From Clostridia bacterium (GTDB lineage: Bacteria; Bacillota; Clostridia; Christensenellales; Borkfalkiaceae), in NCBI GenBank assembly GCA_014804995.1, contig JAAUYS010000197.1, positions 22,077 through 86,076 of the forward strand: a DNA stretch of 64,000 bases, read 5' to 3'. How positions within the stretch are numbered: the first letter of the stretch is position 1; every line of letters begins with the position of its first letter. Below are positions 7,835 through 17,181 of the stretch, piece by piece. A program made the translations under genes and the position numbers. The notes under the pieces are model-generated. The model ran no database searches and was not told the DNA's origin. It worked only from the letters and a program-made list of their open reading frames with translations.

Positions 7835-9583
7835 ATGAAAAAGACGGCTAAAAAAGGCACGTTGAAGAGGTTCGTTAAATACTACAAACCTCACAAAAAG
7901 CTGTTTATAATAGATATGTCGTGCGCGTTTATAATTTCCGTTTTCAACCTCGTGTACCCCTACATAACCAAAGAGATTATAAACAACTACGTTCCTAACA
8001 AGTTACTTTACTATTTACTTGCGGGGGCGGGGCTTTTGCTGGGGCTTTACGCGATAAAGGCTTTTTTGAACTACATATTGCAGTATTGGGGGCATATTGT
8101 GGGGGTAAGAATGCAGGCGGATATGCGTAGCGAGCTGTTTAACCACCTGCAAAAACTGCCTTTTTCCTACTTCGATAACAACAAAACGGGCGTTATAATG
8201 AGCCGTATGACCAACGACCTTTTTGAAATTGCCGAATTAGCCCACCACGGGCCGGAGGACGTATTTTTATCCCTCGTTACGGTAGTAGGCGCGTTTATAA
8301 TGCTTTCCTTTATAAACGTCTATCTTGCGCTAATCGTCTTTGCGTTTATCCCTCTCGGCGTTTTAATCTCCGTACTTTTACGCAGGCGTATGAAGAGAAC
8401 GGCGCGCGCCGTCCGCATAGTTCAGGGTGAAATCAACGCGGATATTGAAAGTGCGGTTTCAGGTATGCGCGTATCGCGCGCGTACAGCGCGCAGGCTCAC
8501 GAGAGCGAAAAATTTGAAGAAGGCAACAAAAACTTCGTACAGGCAAGAAGCAGGCAATTCAAGGTAATGGGCGAATTCCACGGGTCTATGAACTTCTTTA
8601 TGGACTTTTTGTACTTCGCCGTGCTTATATCGGGCGGGCTGTTCTTCTATTACGACATAATCGACGTAGGCGAGTTTACGGCTTTCGTGCTGTACATAAC
8701 CACGCTGATAACCCCCATACGCACGCTTATTAACATATTTGAACAAATTCAGGAGGGAATGACGGGGTTCCACCGCTTCTGCGAGATAATGGACGTTCCG
8801 CCCGAAGAGGAAAGTCCGGACGCCATATCCCCCGAAGATTTAAAGGGCGAGATAGTCTTCGATAACGTTACGTTCGGCTACAAGAAGGAAGAAGGGGCTA
8901 AAAAAGTCATTGAAAACTTTTCAATGAAAATCCCCGCGGGCAAAACCATTGCGCTTGTAGGGCCTTCCGGCGGGGGCAAAACGACAATTTGCCACCTTAT
9001 ACCGCGGTTTTACGAGGTTGACGGCGGTAAAATAACAATAGACGGCTACGATTTAAGGGATTTAAAGCGTTCGGCTTTGAGGAAGAACATCGGCTTAGTC
9101 CAGCAGGACGTATTCCTTTTTAACGGCACTATCCGTGAAAATATAGCTTACGGCAACTTTGAGGCGACCGAAGAGGAAATTATAGAAGCCTCCAAAAAAG
9201 CAAACATATACGACTATATTTGCGGTTTACCGCAGGGCTACGACACGAGCGTGGGCGAAAGGGGCGTAAAGCTCTCCGGTGGGCAAAAACAGCGCGTTTC
9301 TATCGCGCGGGCGTTTTTAAAGAACCCGCCCGTACTCATTCTTGACGAAGCCACCTCCGCGCTGGATAACGCGACGGAGATGCAGATACAGGAAGCTTTA
9401 TTTCGTTTAAGCGAGGGCAGAACGACAATTGTTGTCGCCCACAGGCTTTCAACCGTAAAGAACGCCGACGAAATTATCGTTATGACGGCGGAGGGGATAA
9501 AGGAACGCGGTACTCACGAAGAGCTTTTGGCATTAAACGGCGAGTACAAAAAACTTTACGAATACCAGTTTAAAAATTTATAG
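7835..9583 (+). CDS. ABC transporter, fused permease/ATPase (MsbA/LmrA type)
   Basis: Half-transporter of 582 residues: an N-terminal six-helix exporter domain (about 1-320) and a C-terminal nucleotide-binding domain. Walker A GPSGGGKTT is near residue 376, the signature LSGGQKQR near 480, then VLILDEATSALD and the switch histidine in VVAHRLS. AAGGTG lies 5 nt before the ATG. As a half-transporter it should homodimerise unless a partner is elsewhere. Genes just before and after do not suggest a substrate, so drug, lipid or peptide export is all that can be said. Confidence 0.93.
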   Translation: MKKTAKKGTLKRFVKYYKPHKKLFIIDMSCAFIISVFNLVYPYITKEIINNYVPNKLLYYLLAGAGLLLGLYAIKAFLNYILQYWGHIVGVRMQADMRSELFNHLQKLPFSYFDNNKTGVIMSRMTNDLFEIAELAHHGPEDVFLSLVTVVGAFIMLSFINVYLALIVFAFIPLGVLISVLLRRRMKRTARAVRIVQGEINADIESAVSGMRVSRAYSAQAHESEKFEEGNKNFVQARSRQFKVMGEFHGSMNFFMDFLYFAVLISGGLFFYYDIIDVGEFTAFVLYITTLITPIRTLINIFEQIQEGMTGFHRFCEIMDVPPEEESPDAISPEDLKGEIVFDNVTFGYKKEEGAKKVIENFSMKIPAGKTIALVGPSGGGKTTICHLIPRFYEVDGGKITIDGYDLRDLKRSALRKNIGLVQQDVFLFNGTIRENIAYGNFEATEEEIIEASKKANIYDYICGLPQGYDTSVGERGVKLSGGQKQRVSIARAFLKNPPVLILDEATSALDNATEMQIQEALFRLSEGRTTIVVAHRLSTVKNADEIIVMTAEGIKERGTHEELLALNGEYKKLYEYQFKNL

Positions 9584-9593
9584 GGGAACAAAA

Positions 9594-10394
9594 ATGGTAA
9601 GCTTCGTTGCAACGCCTATCGGAAATTTAAAGGACGTAACCTTACGCGCGCTGGAAGTGCTGAGAAGTGCCGACGTAATTTTTTGCGAGGACACAAGGCA
9701 CTCAATAAAGCTTTTAAACGCGTACGAAATAAAAAAGCCCCTCTTACCTTGCCATAAGTTTAACGAGAGGGAGGCTTCCGAAAAAATTATTAAAGCCGTA
9801 AAAGAGGGGAAGGAGGTCGCCGTTATCTCGGACGCGGGTATGCCCGTTATATCCGACCCCGGCAACGTGGTGTGCAAAGCGCTTAAAGAAGAAGGTATTC
9901 CTTACACCGTTATTCCCGGTGCAAACGCGGGGCTTTCCGCACTTATCCTTTCGGCGTTCAATGCGGAAAAGTTTGCCTTTATAGGCTTTCTTCCCGACAA
10001 GGCGGGGGAGAGGAAAAGGCTGTTGGAAAAGTACAAAAATCTTGATATGACAACCGTATTTCACGTCGCTCCGCAGGACTTAGACCCCCATATATCCTCG
10101 ATTTACGAGGTTTTTGGCGAAAGAAAGGCGTGCGCCGTGCGTGAAATTACAAAAATTCACGAGGAAGCTGTAACGTTCAATTTGTCGCAAGGACTGCCCG
10201 TAGAGAAGCGCGGTGAGTACGTTTTAGTAGTAGAAGGCGCAATGCCGGTAAACCCTTTAAACGAACTTACCGAATTAGAACACTTAAAGCACTATTTAGC
10301 CGAGGGAATGGATAAGAAAGAGGCCATAAAAAAGGTCGCGCAAGACCGCTCCGTACCAAAGTCTGTAATCTACAAAATTTCCTTGGAGTTGTAG
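9594..10394 (+). CDS. rsmI: 16S rRNA (cytidine1402-2'-O)-methyltransferase
   Basis: RsmI/YraL-type tetrapyrrole-methylase-fold enzyme of 266 residues. It opens with FVATPIGNLKDVTLRALEVL, then EDTRHSIKLL, SDAGMPVISDPG and PGANAGLSAL, the conserved SAM-binding loops. It methylates the ribose of C1402 in 16S rRNA. GGGGAA lies 6 nt before the ATG, and the gap to the ABC transporter gene is only 10 nt. It closes the conserved tmk-to-rsmI neighbourhood. Its TAG stop falls exactly at the start of the MITE-like repeat at 10394, so the terminus may have been reshaped by that insertion. Confidence 0.96.
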   Translation: MVSFVATPIGNLKDVTLRALEVLRSADVIFCEDTRHSIKLLNAYEIKKPLLPCHKFNEREASEKIIKAVKEGKEVAVISDAGMPVISDPGNVVCKALKEEGIPYTVIPGANAGLSALILSAFNAEKFAFIGFLPDKAGERKRLLEKYKNLDMTTVFHVAPQDLDPHISSIYEVFGERKACAVREITKIHEEAVTFNLSQGLPVEKRGEYVLVVEGAMPVNPLNELTELEHLKHYLAEGMDKKEAIKKVAQDRSVPKSVIYKISLEL

Positions 10395-10526
10395 GGCTTC
10401 CCCTTGGGGGAAGCTGTCCCGACAGGGACTGATGAGGGGTAGTCAGATAATGACGGCAATATTTCCCCTCATCCGACTTGCCCTCACAAGTTACGGGCAA
10501 GCCACCTTCCCCTCAGGGGAAGGCTT
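10394..10526. repeat. MITE-like intergenic element, copy 1
   Basis: About 133 bp that begins GGGCTTCCCCTTGGGGGAAG and ends with GGGGAAGGCT, so the ends are imperfect inverted repeats. Internal arms carry GATGAGGGG/CCCCTCAT and a TTGCCC..GGGCAA hairpin. A nearly identical copy lies at 61075-61208. There is no coding potential of its own; minus-strand frames through it give a proline/serine-rich peptide often mistaken for a protein. It may also fold into a terminator after rsmI. Confidence 0.85.
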
Positions 10527-10578
10527 TTTGTTGGGTTATCCACAATTCCACCCGTAATATGGTGGAAATAATGAGAAA

Positions 10579-10612
10579 AATAACGCACACGCCCGCGCGT
10601 GTGCGTTATTTT
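10579..10612. terminator. Strong hairpin in the rsmI/surface-protein gap
   Basis: Perfect 14-bp stem AATAACGCACACGC/GCGTGTGCGTTATT with a 4-nt loop, followed by TT and ATGATAAA. It probably ends transcripts from rsmI. A similar hairpin followed by TTATTTTATCATAAA lies at 60358. Confidence 0.65.
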
Positions 10613-10627
10613 ATGATAAAGAACGGG

Positions 10628-10676
10628 GGGATTCTTCGCTGTCGCTCAGAATGACAGGGGGAGTTCAGAATGACAG
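10628..10676. repeat. GTCATTCTGAA-type repeat units
   Basis: Contains GGATTCTTCGCTGTCGCTCA followed by GAATGACA, then a second CAGAATGACAG. This is the reverse-complement form of the TGTCATTCTGAACG..GAAGAATC repeats at 26166, 60119 and 60919. Confidence 0.7.
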
Positions 10677-10745
10677 AAGGGGGGAAATAATAAAAAAAAC
10701 GGGGTTGACCCCGTAATATTGCCCGATTAATGAAAGTACATCTAT

Positions 10746-10934
10746 TAGTATATTAGGTGTACTTTTTGGGCATTTTTGGGCATAAAAATGCCCCCAAAAA
10801 CTGCCAAAATTTAGTTAAACAGGCTATATTTGGGGGTGTAGGAATATTAAAATAAGCAAAAAAAAGCAATTTTTAGTTGACTTTTGAATATAATGGTGAT
10901 ATTATGACAGTACAAAAGTACACCTAATATACTA
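10746..10934. repeat. 21-bp perfect inverted repeat flanking the surface-protein promoter
   Basis: Bases 10746-10766 (starting TAGTATATTAGGTGTACTTT) are the exact reverse complement of 10914-10934. The 147 bp between contain short GGGCAT/ATGCCC hairpins and the sigma-A promoter at 10877-10905, so the right arm lies just downstream of the transcription start. It could be a small transposable remnant, an operator pair or an RNA-level structure. Confidence 0.75.
10877..10905 (+). promoter_or_regulatory. Promoter of surface protein 1
   Basis: TTGACT (10877-10882), 17-bp spacer, TATTAT (10900-10905). The predicted start near 10912 gives a leader of about 160 nt. The leader contains a hairpin of the form TTTCTTCC-gacg-GGAAGAAA around 11020-11038 and then AAGGAG at 11054. 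The promoter surroundings resemble those at 60547-60575. Confidence 0.75.
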
Positions 10935-11070
10935 TTCGGTGGTCTTTTTTCCGCAAATCCCAAGGGCGGATAAACCCCGTAATATAGGCTATTAAAGCGC
11001 TTTTCAATTTTCTTAGACTTTTCTTCCGACGGGAAGAAAACGAACCACAGTTTAAGGAGAACCGAACCAC

Positions 11071-14000
11071 ATGAAAACTTTATTAGGGAAGGCAGGCAAG
11101 TTTAAACTTGTCGTTTTATTCACACTATGCGCAGTCATTTTGGGCTGTGCCGTTTTGCTGTGCTGTACGTTATTAAATAAAGAAAGCGACATACAGACGG
11201 CAGAAGAAACTACTACAACGATAGAAAGACCCGACAATATAGGGCAAACAACGGCTACAAGCATACCGTGCCCGCAGTTTAAAAGCGTATCCGGCGGTGG
11301 TGGTATTTTAACTCAAACTAGCACTATAGTAGTTGTATTATGGACCGGAAGTCCAATAACCGCGGATTTCAGTATAAACTATAATCCTTACTATATGACA
11401 ACCAGTGCTAGTGGTAACACTCCCGTCGTATCAGGAACAAATCCAGGACAGTATACCCTAACTTTTACAGTTAACACCGGCTATGCCTGGAGTGGCACTT
11501 CATCAACAAAATACACTTGCTATTTGGAAATAGTTAAAAGAGTGCCTGTACCGTCTTTTACCAGCGGTACTGCCGGCGTAGTAACCGGTAGCGGACAGTC
11601 GGCAACGGCGCCTTACACCGGAAGCAGTTTAACCGCAATTTTTGACACTAACTATGATTCTTCGATAATGACATCCACCGGTGGTGTTACGGGTGGCGCG
11701 CCGGTATTAGGCAGAACAGAAATCGGTTCGTCAACACTGACTATTAAATTTATAGATAATTCACATTATCAATGGGAAGACACACGGACTAGTGAAACTA
11801 GGACTTGTACGTTTACCGTAACCAAGGGTAATTACGATATGTCAGGCGCAAAGTGGGACTATACTTCGGCATTCACCTACGACGGTAGCTCCCACAGCGT
11901 ATCGGTTACGGGTCTTCCGAGCGGGGTTACGGTAAGTTCGTATTCAGGTACCAGAAGCGCAACCAACGCAGGCACGTATACCGCAGGCGTAACTTTAAGT
12001 TATGACAGCGCCCACTACAACGCGCCCTCTATAGGGAACCTGACCTGGACAATCAATAAGTACAACATTGCCAACGCGTCAATAACGCTGGATACAAGCA
12101 CTTACACATATGACGGCAATGCAAAAACGCCTACGCCAACGCTTAAAATGGGCAGTACCGTAATTTCAAGTTCGTACTATACCATAGCGCGTACCAACAA
12201 TACAAACGTAGGTACCGGAACGGTAACCGTTACGGCAAACGCAAACTCTGCCAACTTTACGGGAACCAAGTCAATAAACTTTACCATAAATAAAGCCAGC
12301 CAAACCGCGCCCACGATTACGGGAAGCGCTTCCGTAGTTTACGGCAGTGCAATAACGCTGTCGAGTTCGGGCAGTCAAACGGGCAATTATACCTGGTCGG
12401 TGTCTTCAACTACCGGCGGGGCTACGGCAACCCTCAGTTCAACCTCCGGCTCCTCCGTAACTCTTACGGGTACTAAGGCGGGCGGAACGGTAACTGTTAC
12501 GGTATACGGCAATTCGGGTGATAACTACAATCAATCAAGCAATACTACAAAAACCATTACCATAAGCGCGAGGAGCATAGTTGCTTACGCCTCGTGGTCG
12601 ATTAGCCCGGTAACTTATAACGGTTATGCTCACTCGCCCAAACCCGCGATAACGGACAGTACTAACCTCGTCAAGACGGCTCTTGTGGAAGATACGGACT
12701 TTACGTACAGCTACGAGAACAATACGAATGCGGGTACCGCAAGCATAACAATAACGGGTAAGGGCAACTACACAGGCTCCAAGACCGGACTGTTTACAAT
12801 TAACCCGCAAGCACTTACGGACGCGGACGTTTCCGCAATATCTAATTATACATATGCAAACGTGGCGATAAAGCCCGAGCCTACGGTGGCGATAGGGTCT
12901 AACTCAACGAGAAAAAACCTTGCAAAAGACAGGGACTTTACTTTCGGCTATACCGACAACGTAAATGCCGGCACTGCAACCTTAACTATTACGTTTAAGG
13001 GCAATTACAGCGGTGAGATAACCCGCAACTTCACCATAGAGGCAAGGGATATTTCAAACGTATCTTTCGGCACTATAAATAACCAGCCCTACACGGGTAG
13101 CGACGTTAGACCCCAACCCGCCATAACGGATACGGGGCTTACGCCCACTAAGGTTCTTACCGAGAACGTTGACTTTGCATTCGATTACACCGACAACGTA
13201 AACGTAGGTACGGCAACCATAAAGATTATAGGTGCAGGCAACTACAAGGGTGAAAAGCAAACCACCTTTACCATTATAAAGGGTACGTACGATATGTCAG
13301 GCGTAGCCTGGAACTACACGGGTGCGTTCCCCTATGACGGCACTACGAAGACCGTAACGGTTACGGGCTTGCCCACCGGGCTTAGCGTAAACGCGTACAC
13401 CGGCAACAGCGCAATCAACGTAGGCAATTATACGGCAAGCGTAACCTTTAATTACGACGCAACCAACTACAACGAACCCACGCTTGCTGACCTTGCTTGG
13501 CAGATTACTAAGGCAAGCTACGATATGACGGGCGTAACCTGGAACTATACAACGCCTTTCACCTACGACGGCACTTTAAAGACGGTGTCGCTTGTAGGCA
13601 CCCTGCCGGACGGCGTTACAATCGACGCGTACACCGGCAACACCGCAACTACCGTAGGTACGTATATTGCAACCGTAACGTTTACGTACGACGCAACGAA
13701 CTACACCGCACCCATCGTACCTACCCTGACCTGGGAGATAAGCAAAGCAACGTACGATATGACGGGCGTCAGCTGGGACTATACAACGCCTTTTATCTAC
13801 GACGGTACGCAAAAGACGGTAACGGTCGTTGGTACGTTCCCCGACGGCGTAACGGTAAAAGCGTACTTAAACAACGCAAAAACCAACGCGGACAGCTATA
13901 CGGCAAGCGTAACGTTCAACTACGATACTACTAACTACAACGAGCCTACCCTTGCAGATTTAAGCTGGGTAATCAATAAAGCTAACTACGATATGACGGG

Positions 14001-16980
14001 CGTAGAGTGGAACTACACGACGCCTTTCACCTACGACGGCAACCAAAAGACGGTAACGGTTACGGGAACTCTTCCTAACGGCGTAACGGTAAACGCGTAT
14101 ACGGGCAACACCGGTACTACCGTTGACAACTACACCGCGACGGTAACGTTCAATTACGATACCGTAAACTACAATATGCCCACCCTTGCGGACTTAGCTT
14201 GGGAAATAATTAAAGCCGACTACGATATGACGAACGCAGAGTGGGATTACACAACGCCTTTCGAATATGACGGCACTTTAAAGACTGTAAGTGTTACAGG
14301 CTTGCCCACGGGCGTAACCGTTGACGCATACACCGGCAACACGGGAACGGACGTAGGCAACTACACGGCGACGGTAACGTTTACTTACGATACCGCAAAC
14401 TACAACACGCCTACCCTTGCGGATTTGGCTTGGGAAATAATTAAGGCAACGCCTAACGTAGACTTAAACGACGTTACCGTTGAGTACGACGGCAACACCC
14501 ACTACTTAACCATAACGGGAACTTTGCCCGCGGACGTAACCGTTGAGTACTACGTAACGGGACTTAACACCAAGTTTGATGGCGCAAAGGACGTTAAATA
14601 CTCGGGCGGAGCAGTAGTGGGATACCAGGTAACGGCTAAGTTTACAAGCACCACCGGCAACTACGAGGTACCTGCGGATATAAGCGCAGTCTTAACCATA
14701 ACCCCCAAAACCATACCCGACGGCGCGGTAAGCGGAATAGACGCAACCTACGTTTACACGGGCGTTGCACAGACCCCCGCACCCACGGTAAAGCTTGCCT
14801 TAACAAACGGCGGAACGGACGTAACGCTCGTATTAGACCACGATTACACGGTTAAGTATTCGGACAGCAACCCGAATGCAGGAACCAAGGTAAAGGTGGA
14901 AATAGAGGGCAAGGGCAACTACCAGGGAACGATAGAGAGAAGCTTTGAGATTACAAAGAAGACTTTAAGCATTAACTGGATAGGCAAGAATACGAACTTC
15001 GTCTACAACGGCACCGCGCAGGGTATAACTGCTACGCTTGACGGCATAGTTGCAAGCGATACGGGCGTGGTCGTACCCACGATAGTTTACACGGGCAGAG
15101 GCGCAACCGAAGCCCCCGAAAATAACGCTATGCCTACCGATGCAGGTTACTACACCGTATCGGTAAGCCTTGACGATACGTTCACCAACTACGTAAGCTT
15201 CGGCGTGCTGACGGAGGACTTCCGTATTGACCAAGCCGAATTAATTGTTACCGCAGAGTTTGACGGTTACGACCCCGCAACAGATACGTTGTATATGGGC
15301 GGTACGTTGCCTAACCTTACGATACTTAGCGCAACGTTTAACGGCAATACCATTGCAGGACAGTGGAGCTGGGTAGACGAATCTTTACACGAGAAAGTGC
15401 AGGACGACTACACCTGGCAGTACGTACCTACCTCTGAGACAGATAAGAGAAACTTCAAAACCTTTACGGCGGTAATCACGCTCAATGCAGAGCGCGCGCC
15501 GATAGTAAGGATAGAGGCAGTATTGAACCCCGACGCACCTGCGTTCTACGTAACGACGAGCTTCGACACTATAAAGAACTACGTAACTGTTACGGGCTAC
15601 TTTGCAAGCCCCGTAAACGGCGAGACGCAGACGGAGATAAAGGGCTACTCCTTAACCAGCGACAAGTTTACCGATTACCCCGACACCCCCAACGTGTACG
15701 TGCTTACGGTAAGCTACAACGGTTTAGATTGCGAGCTGGAAGTTGAGTACTTCGGCTTAGGCATTTTAGGCATAACGGTAACCGCGAAAGACCCCAACAC
15801 CGGAATTAAGACCGAGTACAAGGGTTACGACGTATTTGACAGAACGAGCATTGAAGTTACTGCCGAAAGAAACGACGGCTACAAGTGGGTACTCAAAGAC
15901 GACGAATATACGATTGAGTACGTATCAAAGAAAGACTTCTTGACGGTTGGCGAAACGTACGTAACCATTATCTACGAAAACCGTAAGGAAGAAATAAGCG
16001 TTGACGTCAAGCAGGCGGACTTCGATTTAACGGGAATATCCTTTAAAGACGACAGCGTTGAATACGACGGAAGCTTACATACCGTAAGCATAAACGGCAC
16101 CTTCCTTAAAGGTACTATCGAATACAAGTACTACGACGAAAACGGCGTGGAGATATCGGACGGATTAGTCAATGCGGGCGAGTACGAGGTAAAGGCAATA
16201 TTTACTTTCACCGACGCGACCGATAAGAAGAATTACAAACCCGTAACCCTTACAAAGTCGTTCGTAATAGAGAAAGCCGAGTACGACGTAAGCTTCAAGA
16301 ACGTAACGACTGACTTTAACGGCGAAACGCTTAAAGAGCTTGTAAAGATAGAGGGCTTGCCCGAGGGCGACGAGGTAGCAGTAAGCTATTCAATAACCTA
16401 CAAGCCTTACGGAAGCACCACTGCAACTACTATTTCAAGCCTTGACGATATAAAGAACGCCGGCACTTACGAGATAACTGTAAGCTTCAAGGTGGACAGC
16501 AACCACAAGGCAATAACGGCAAAGAAGTCCACGTTCACCGTAAACAGGATAGCACCCCAGATTAACCCGACGGTAGGAGGAAACTTCACCGAGGGCATAC
16601 AGCTCTCCAAGCTGTTCCTGGTAGCGGGAGACGGGGAAATCGACGGCACCTATCAGTGGAAGGACGTAAGCTACGAGCTTCAAGCAGGCGTGAACAGATG
16701 CTACTACACCTTCGTACCCGAGGACACCGTAAACTACAAGGAAGTAACTTCTTACATTGACTTAACGGCGGTAAGCGCGGGTGGCTTACAGCCCACCCCC
16801 TCAGGCACGGTGGCTACGAACATTCCCGACTGGGCTACTTACATTCTCGTAGGCTTCGTAATCCTCGTACTTATAGTTGCACTCATTGCACTTATAATTG
16901 CGCTTAAAGGACGTAGTAACGCAGATATGGACTCCGACGGCTTCTACGACGAGGTAACGGAAGAGGACTTAGCGTTATAA
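11071..16980 (+). CDS. Giant repeat-rich cell-surface protein 1 (MBG-like repeats, membrane anchored)
   Basis: 1969 residues. An N-terminal hydrophobic stretch (about residues 11-35) acts as signal or anchor. A very long extracellular region is rich in Thr, Tyr, Asn and Gly. A C-terminal transmembrane helix (YILVGFVILVLIVALIALII) is followed by a short acidic tail ending EEDLAL. Repeats are of the MBG/YDG bacterial Ig-like type. One family (YDMTGVxWxYTTPFxYDG) starts near residue 255 and then forms five tandem 77-78-residue modules starting at nucleotides 13288, 13519, 13753, 13987 and 14221. There is no LPXTG motif. AAGGAG lies 11 nt before the ATG. Likely a stalk-like adhesin or envelope protein; ligand unknown. 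Confidence 0.85.
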   Translation: MKTLLGKAGKFKLVVLFTLCAVILGCAVLLCCTLLNKESDIQTAEETTTTIERPDNIGQTTATSIPCPQFKSVSGGGGILTQTSTIVVVLWTGSPITADFSINYNPYYMTTSASGNTPVVSGTNPGQYTLTFTVNTGYAWSGTSSTKYTCYLEIVKRVPVPSFTSGTAGVVTGSGQSATAPYTGSSLTAIFDTNYDSSIMTSTGGVTGGAPVLGRTEIGSSTLTIKFIDNSHYQWEDTRTSETRTCTFTVTKGNYDMSGAKWDYTSAFTYDGSSHSVSVTGLPSGVTVSSYSGTRSATNAGTYTAGVTLSYDSAHYNAPSIGNLTWTINKYNIANASITLDTSTYTYDGNAKTPTPTLKMGSTVISSSYYTIARTNNTNVGTGTVTVTANANSANFTGTKSINFTINKASQTAPTITGSASVVYGSAITLSSSGSQTGNYTWSVSSTTGGATATLSSTSGSSVTLTGTKAGGTVTVTVYGNSGDNYNQSSNTTKTITISARSIVAYASWSISPVTYNGYAHSPKPAITDSTNLVKTALVEDTDFTYSYENNTNAGTASITITGKGNYTGSKTGLFTINPQALTDADVSAISNYTYANVAIKPEPTVAIGSNSTRKNLAKDRDFTFGYTDNVNAGTATLTITFKGNYSGEITRNFTIEARDISNVSFGTINNQPYTGSDVRPQPAITDTGLTPTKVLTENVDFAFDYTDNVNVGTATIKIIGAGNYKGEKQTTFTIIKGTYDMSGVAWNYTGAFPYDGTTKTVTVTGLPTGLSVNAYTGNSAINVGNYTASVTFNYDATNYNEPTLADLAWQITKASYDMTGVTWNYTTPFTYDGTLKTVSLVGTLPDGVTIDAYTGNTATTVGTYIATVTFTYDATNYTAPIVPTLTWEISKATYDMTGVSWDYTTPFIYDGTQKTVTVVGTFPDGVTVKAYLNNAKTNADSYTASVTFNYDTTNYNEPTLADLSWVINKANYDMTGVEWNYTTPFTYDGNQKTVTVTGTLPNGVTVNAYTGNTGTTVDNYTATVTFNYDTVNYNMPTLADLAWEIIKADYDMTNAEWDYTTPFEYDGTLKTVSVTGLPTGVTVDAYTGNTGTDVGNYTATVTFTYDTANYNTPTLADLAWEIIKATPNVDLNDVTVEYDGNTHYLTITGTLPADVTVEYYVTGLNTKFDGAKDVKYSGGAVVGYQVTAKFTSTTGNYEVPADISAVLTITPKTIPDGAVSGIDATYVYTGVAQTPAPTVKLALTNGGTDVTLVLDHDYTVKYSDSNPNAGTKVKVEIEGKGNYQGTIERSFEITKKTLSINWIGKNTNFVYNGTAQGITATLDGIVASDTGVVVPTIVYTGRGATEAPENNAMPTDAGYYTVSVSLDDTFTNYVSFGVLTEDFRIDQAELIVTAEFDGYDPATDTLYMGGTLPNLTILSATFNGNTIAGQWSWVDESLHEKVQDDYTWQYVPTSETDKRNFKTFTAVITLNAERAPIVRIEAVLNPDAPAFYVTTSFDTIKNYVTVTGYFASPVNGETQTEIKGYSLTSDKFTDYPDTPNVYVLTVSYNGLDCELEVEYFGLGILGITVTAKDPNTGIKTEYKGYDVFDRTSIEVTAERNDGYKWVLKDDEYTIEYVSKKDFLTVGETYVTIIYENRKEEISVDVKQADFDLTGISFKDDSVEYDGSLHTVSINGTFLKGTIEYKYYDENGVEISDGLVNAGEYEVKAIFTFTDATDKKNYKPVTLTKSFVIEKAEYDVSFKNVTTDFNGETLKELVKIEGLPEGDEVAVSYSITYKPYGSTTATTISSLDDIKNAGTYEITVSFKVDSNHKAITAKKSTFTVNRIAPQINPTVGGNFTEGIQLSKLFLVAGDGEIDGTYQWKDVSYELQAGVNRCYYTFVPEDTVNYKEVTSYIDLTAVSAGGLQPTPSGTVATNIPDWATYILVGFVILVLIVALIALIIALKGRSNADMDSDGFYDEVTEEDLAL

Positions 16981-17144
16981 CCAACCAGACAATTTTTCCG
17001 CGGAAGCGGATGTTGTACCAGTAACTTAATGCGCCCGACGGTTACGCATATTAAAGAAATAATGTGGTAATTGTCTCCGTGATTAGCGTTTCCGCACGGG
17101 CGCACAAGTTATATAAAAATTAATCTTGCCACAAAGGCAAATAA

Positions 17145-17175
17145 AAAAAGCACGTCATTCTCCTGCGTGCTTTTT
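17145..17175. terminator. Bidirectional terminator between surface protein 1 and mnmA
   Basis: AAAAAGCACG paired with CGTGCTTTTT across an 11-nt loop, flanked by an A-run on the left and a T-run on the right. It can serve both converging genes. The 16981-17144 stretch before it holds no gene. Confidence 0.85.
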
Positions 17176-17181
17176 CTTTTT

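Larger units (their letters stand above)
10551..10985. repeat. CCCCGTAATAT motif cluster 1
   Basis: Three copies of (C)CCCGTAATAT at 10551, 10709 and 10975 in the intergenic DNA before surface protein 1. The same motif recurs three times before surface protein 2 (60228, 60259, 60503) and was not noticed elsewhere in the window. Confidence 0.6.

Noticed and set aside
10267-10500. Minus-strand ORF (77 aa) with SLSGQLPPRGS-type peptide; same at 60965-61183
   Set aside because: It is the translation of the MITE-like element and the rsmI antisense strand; the same peptide arises from each DNA copy, which explains its apparent conservation.
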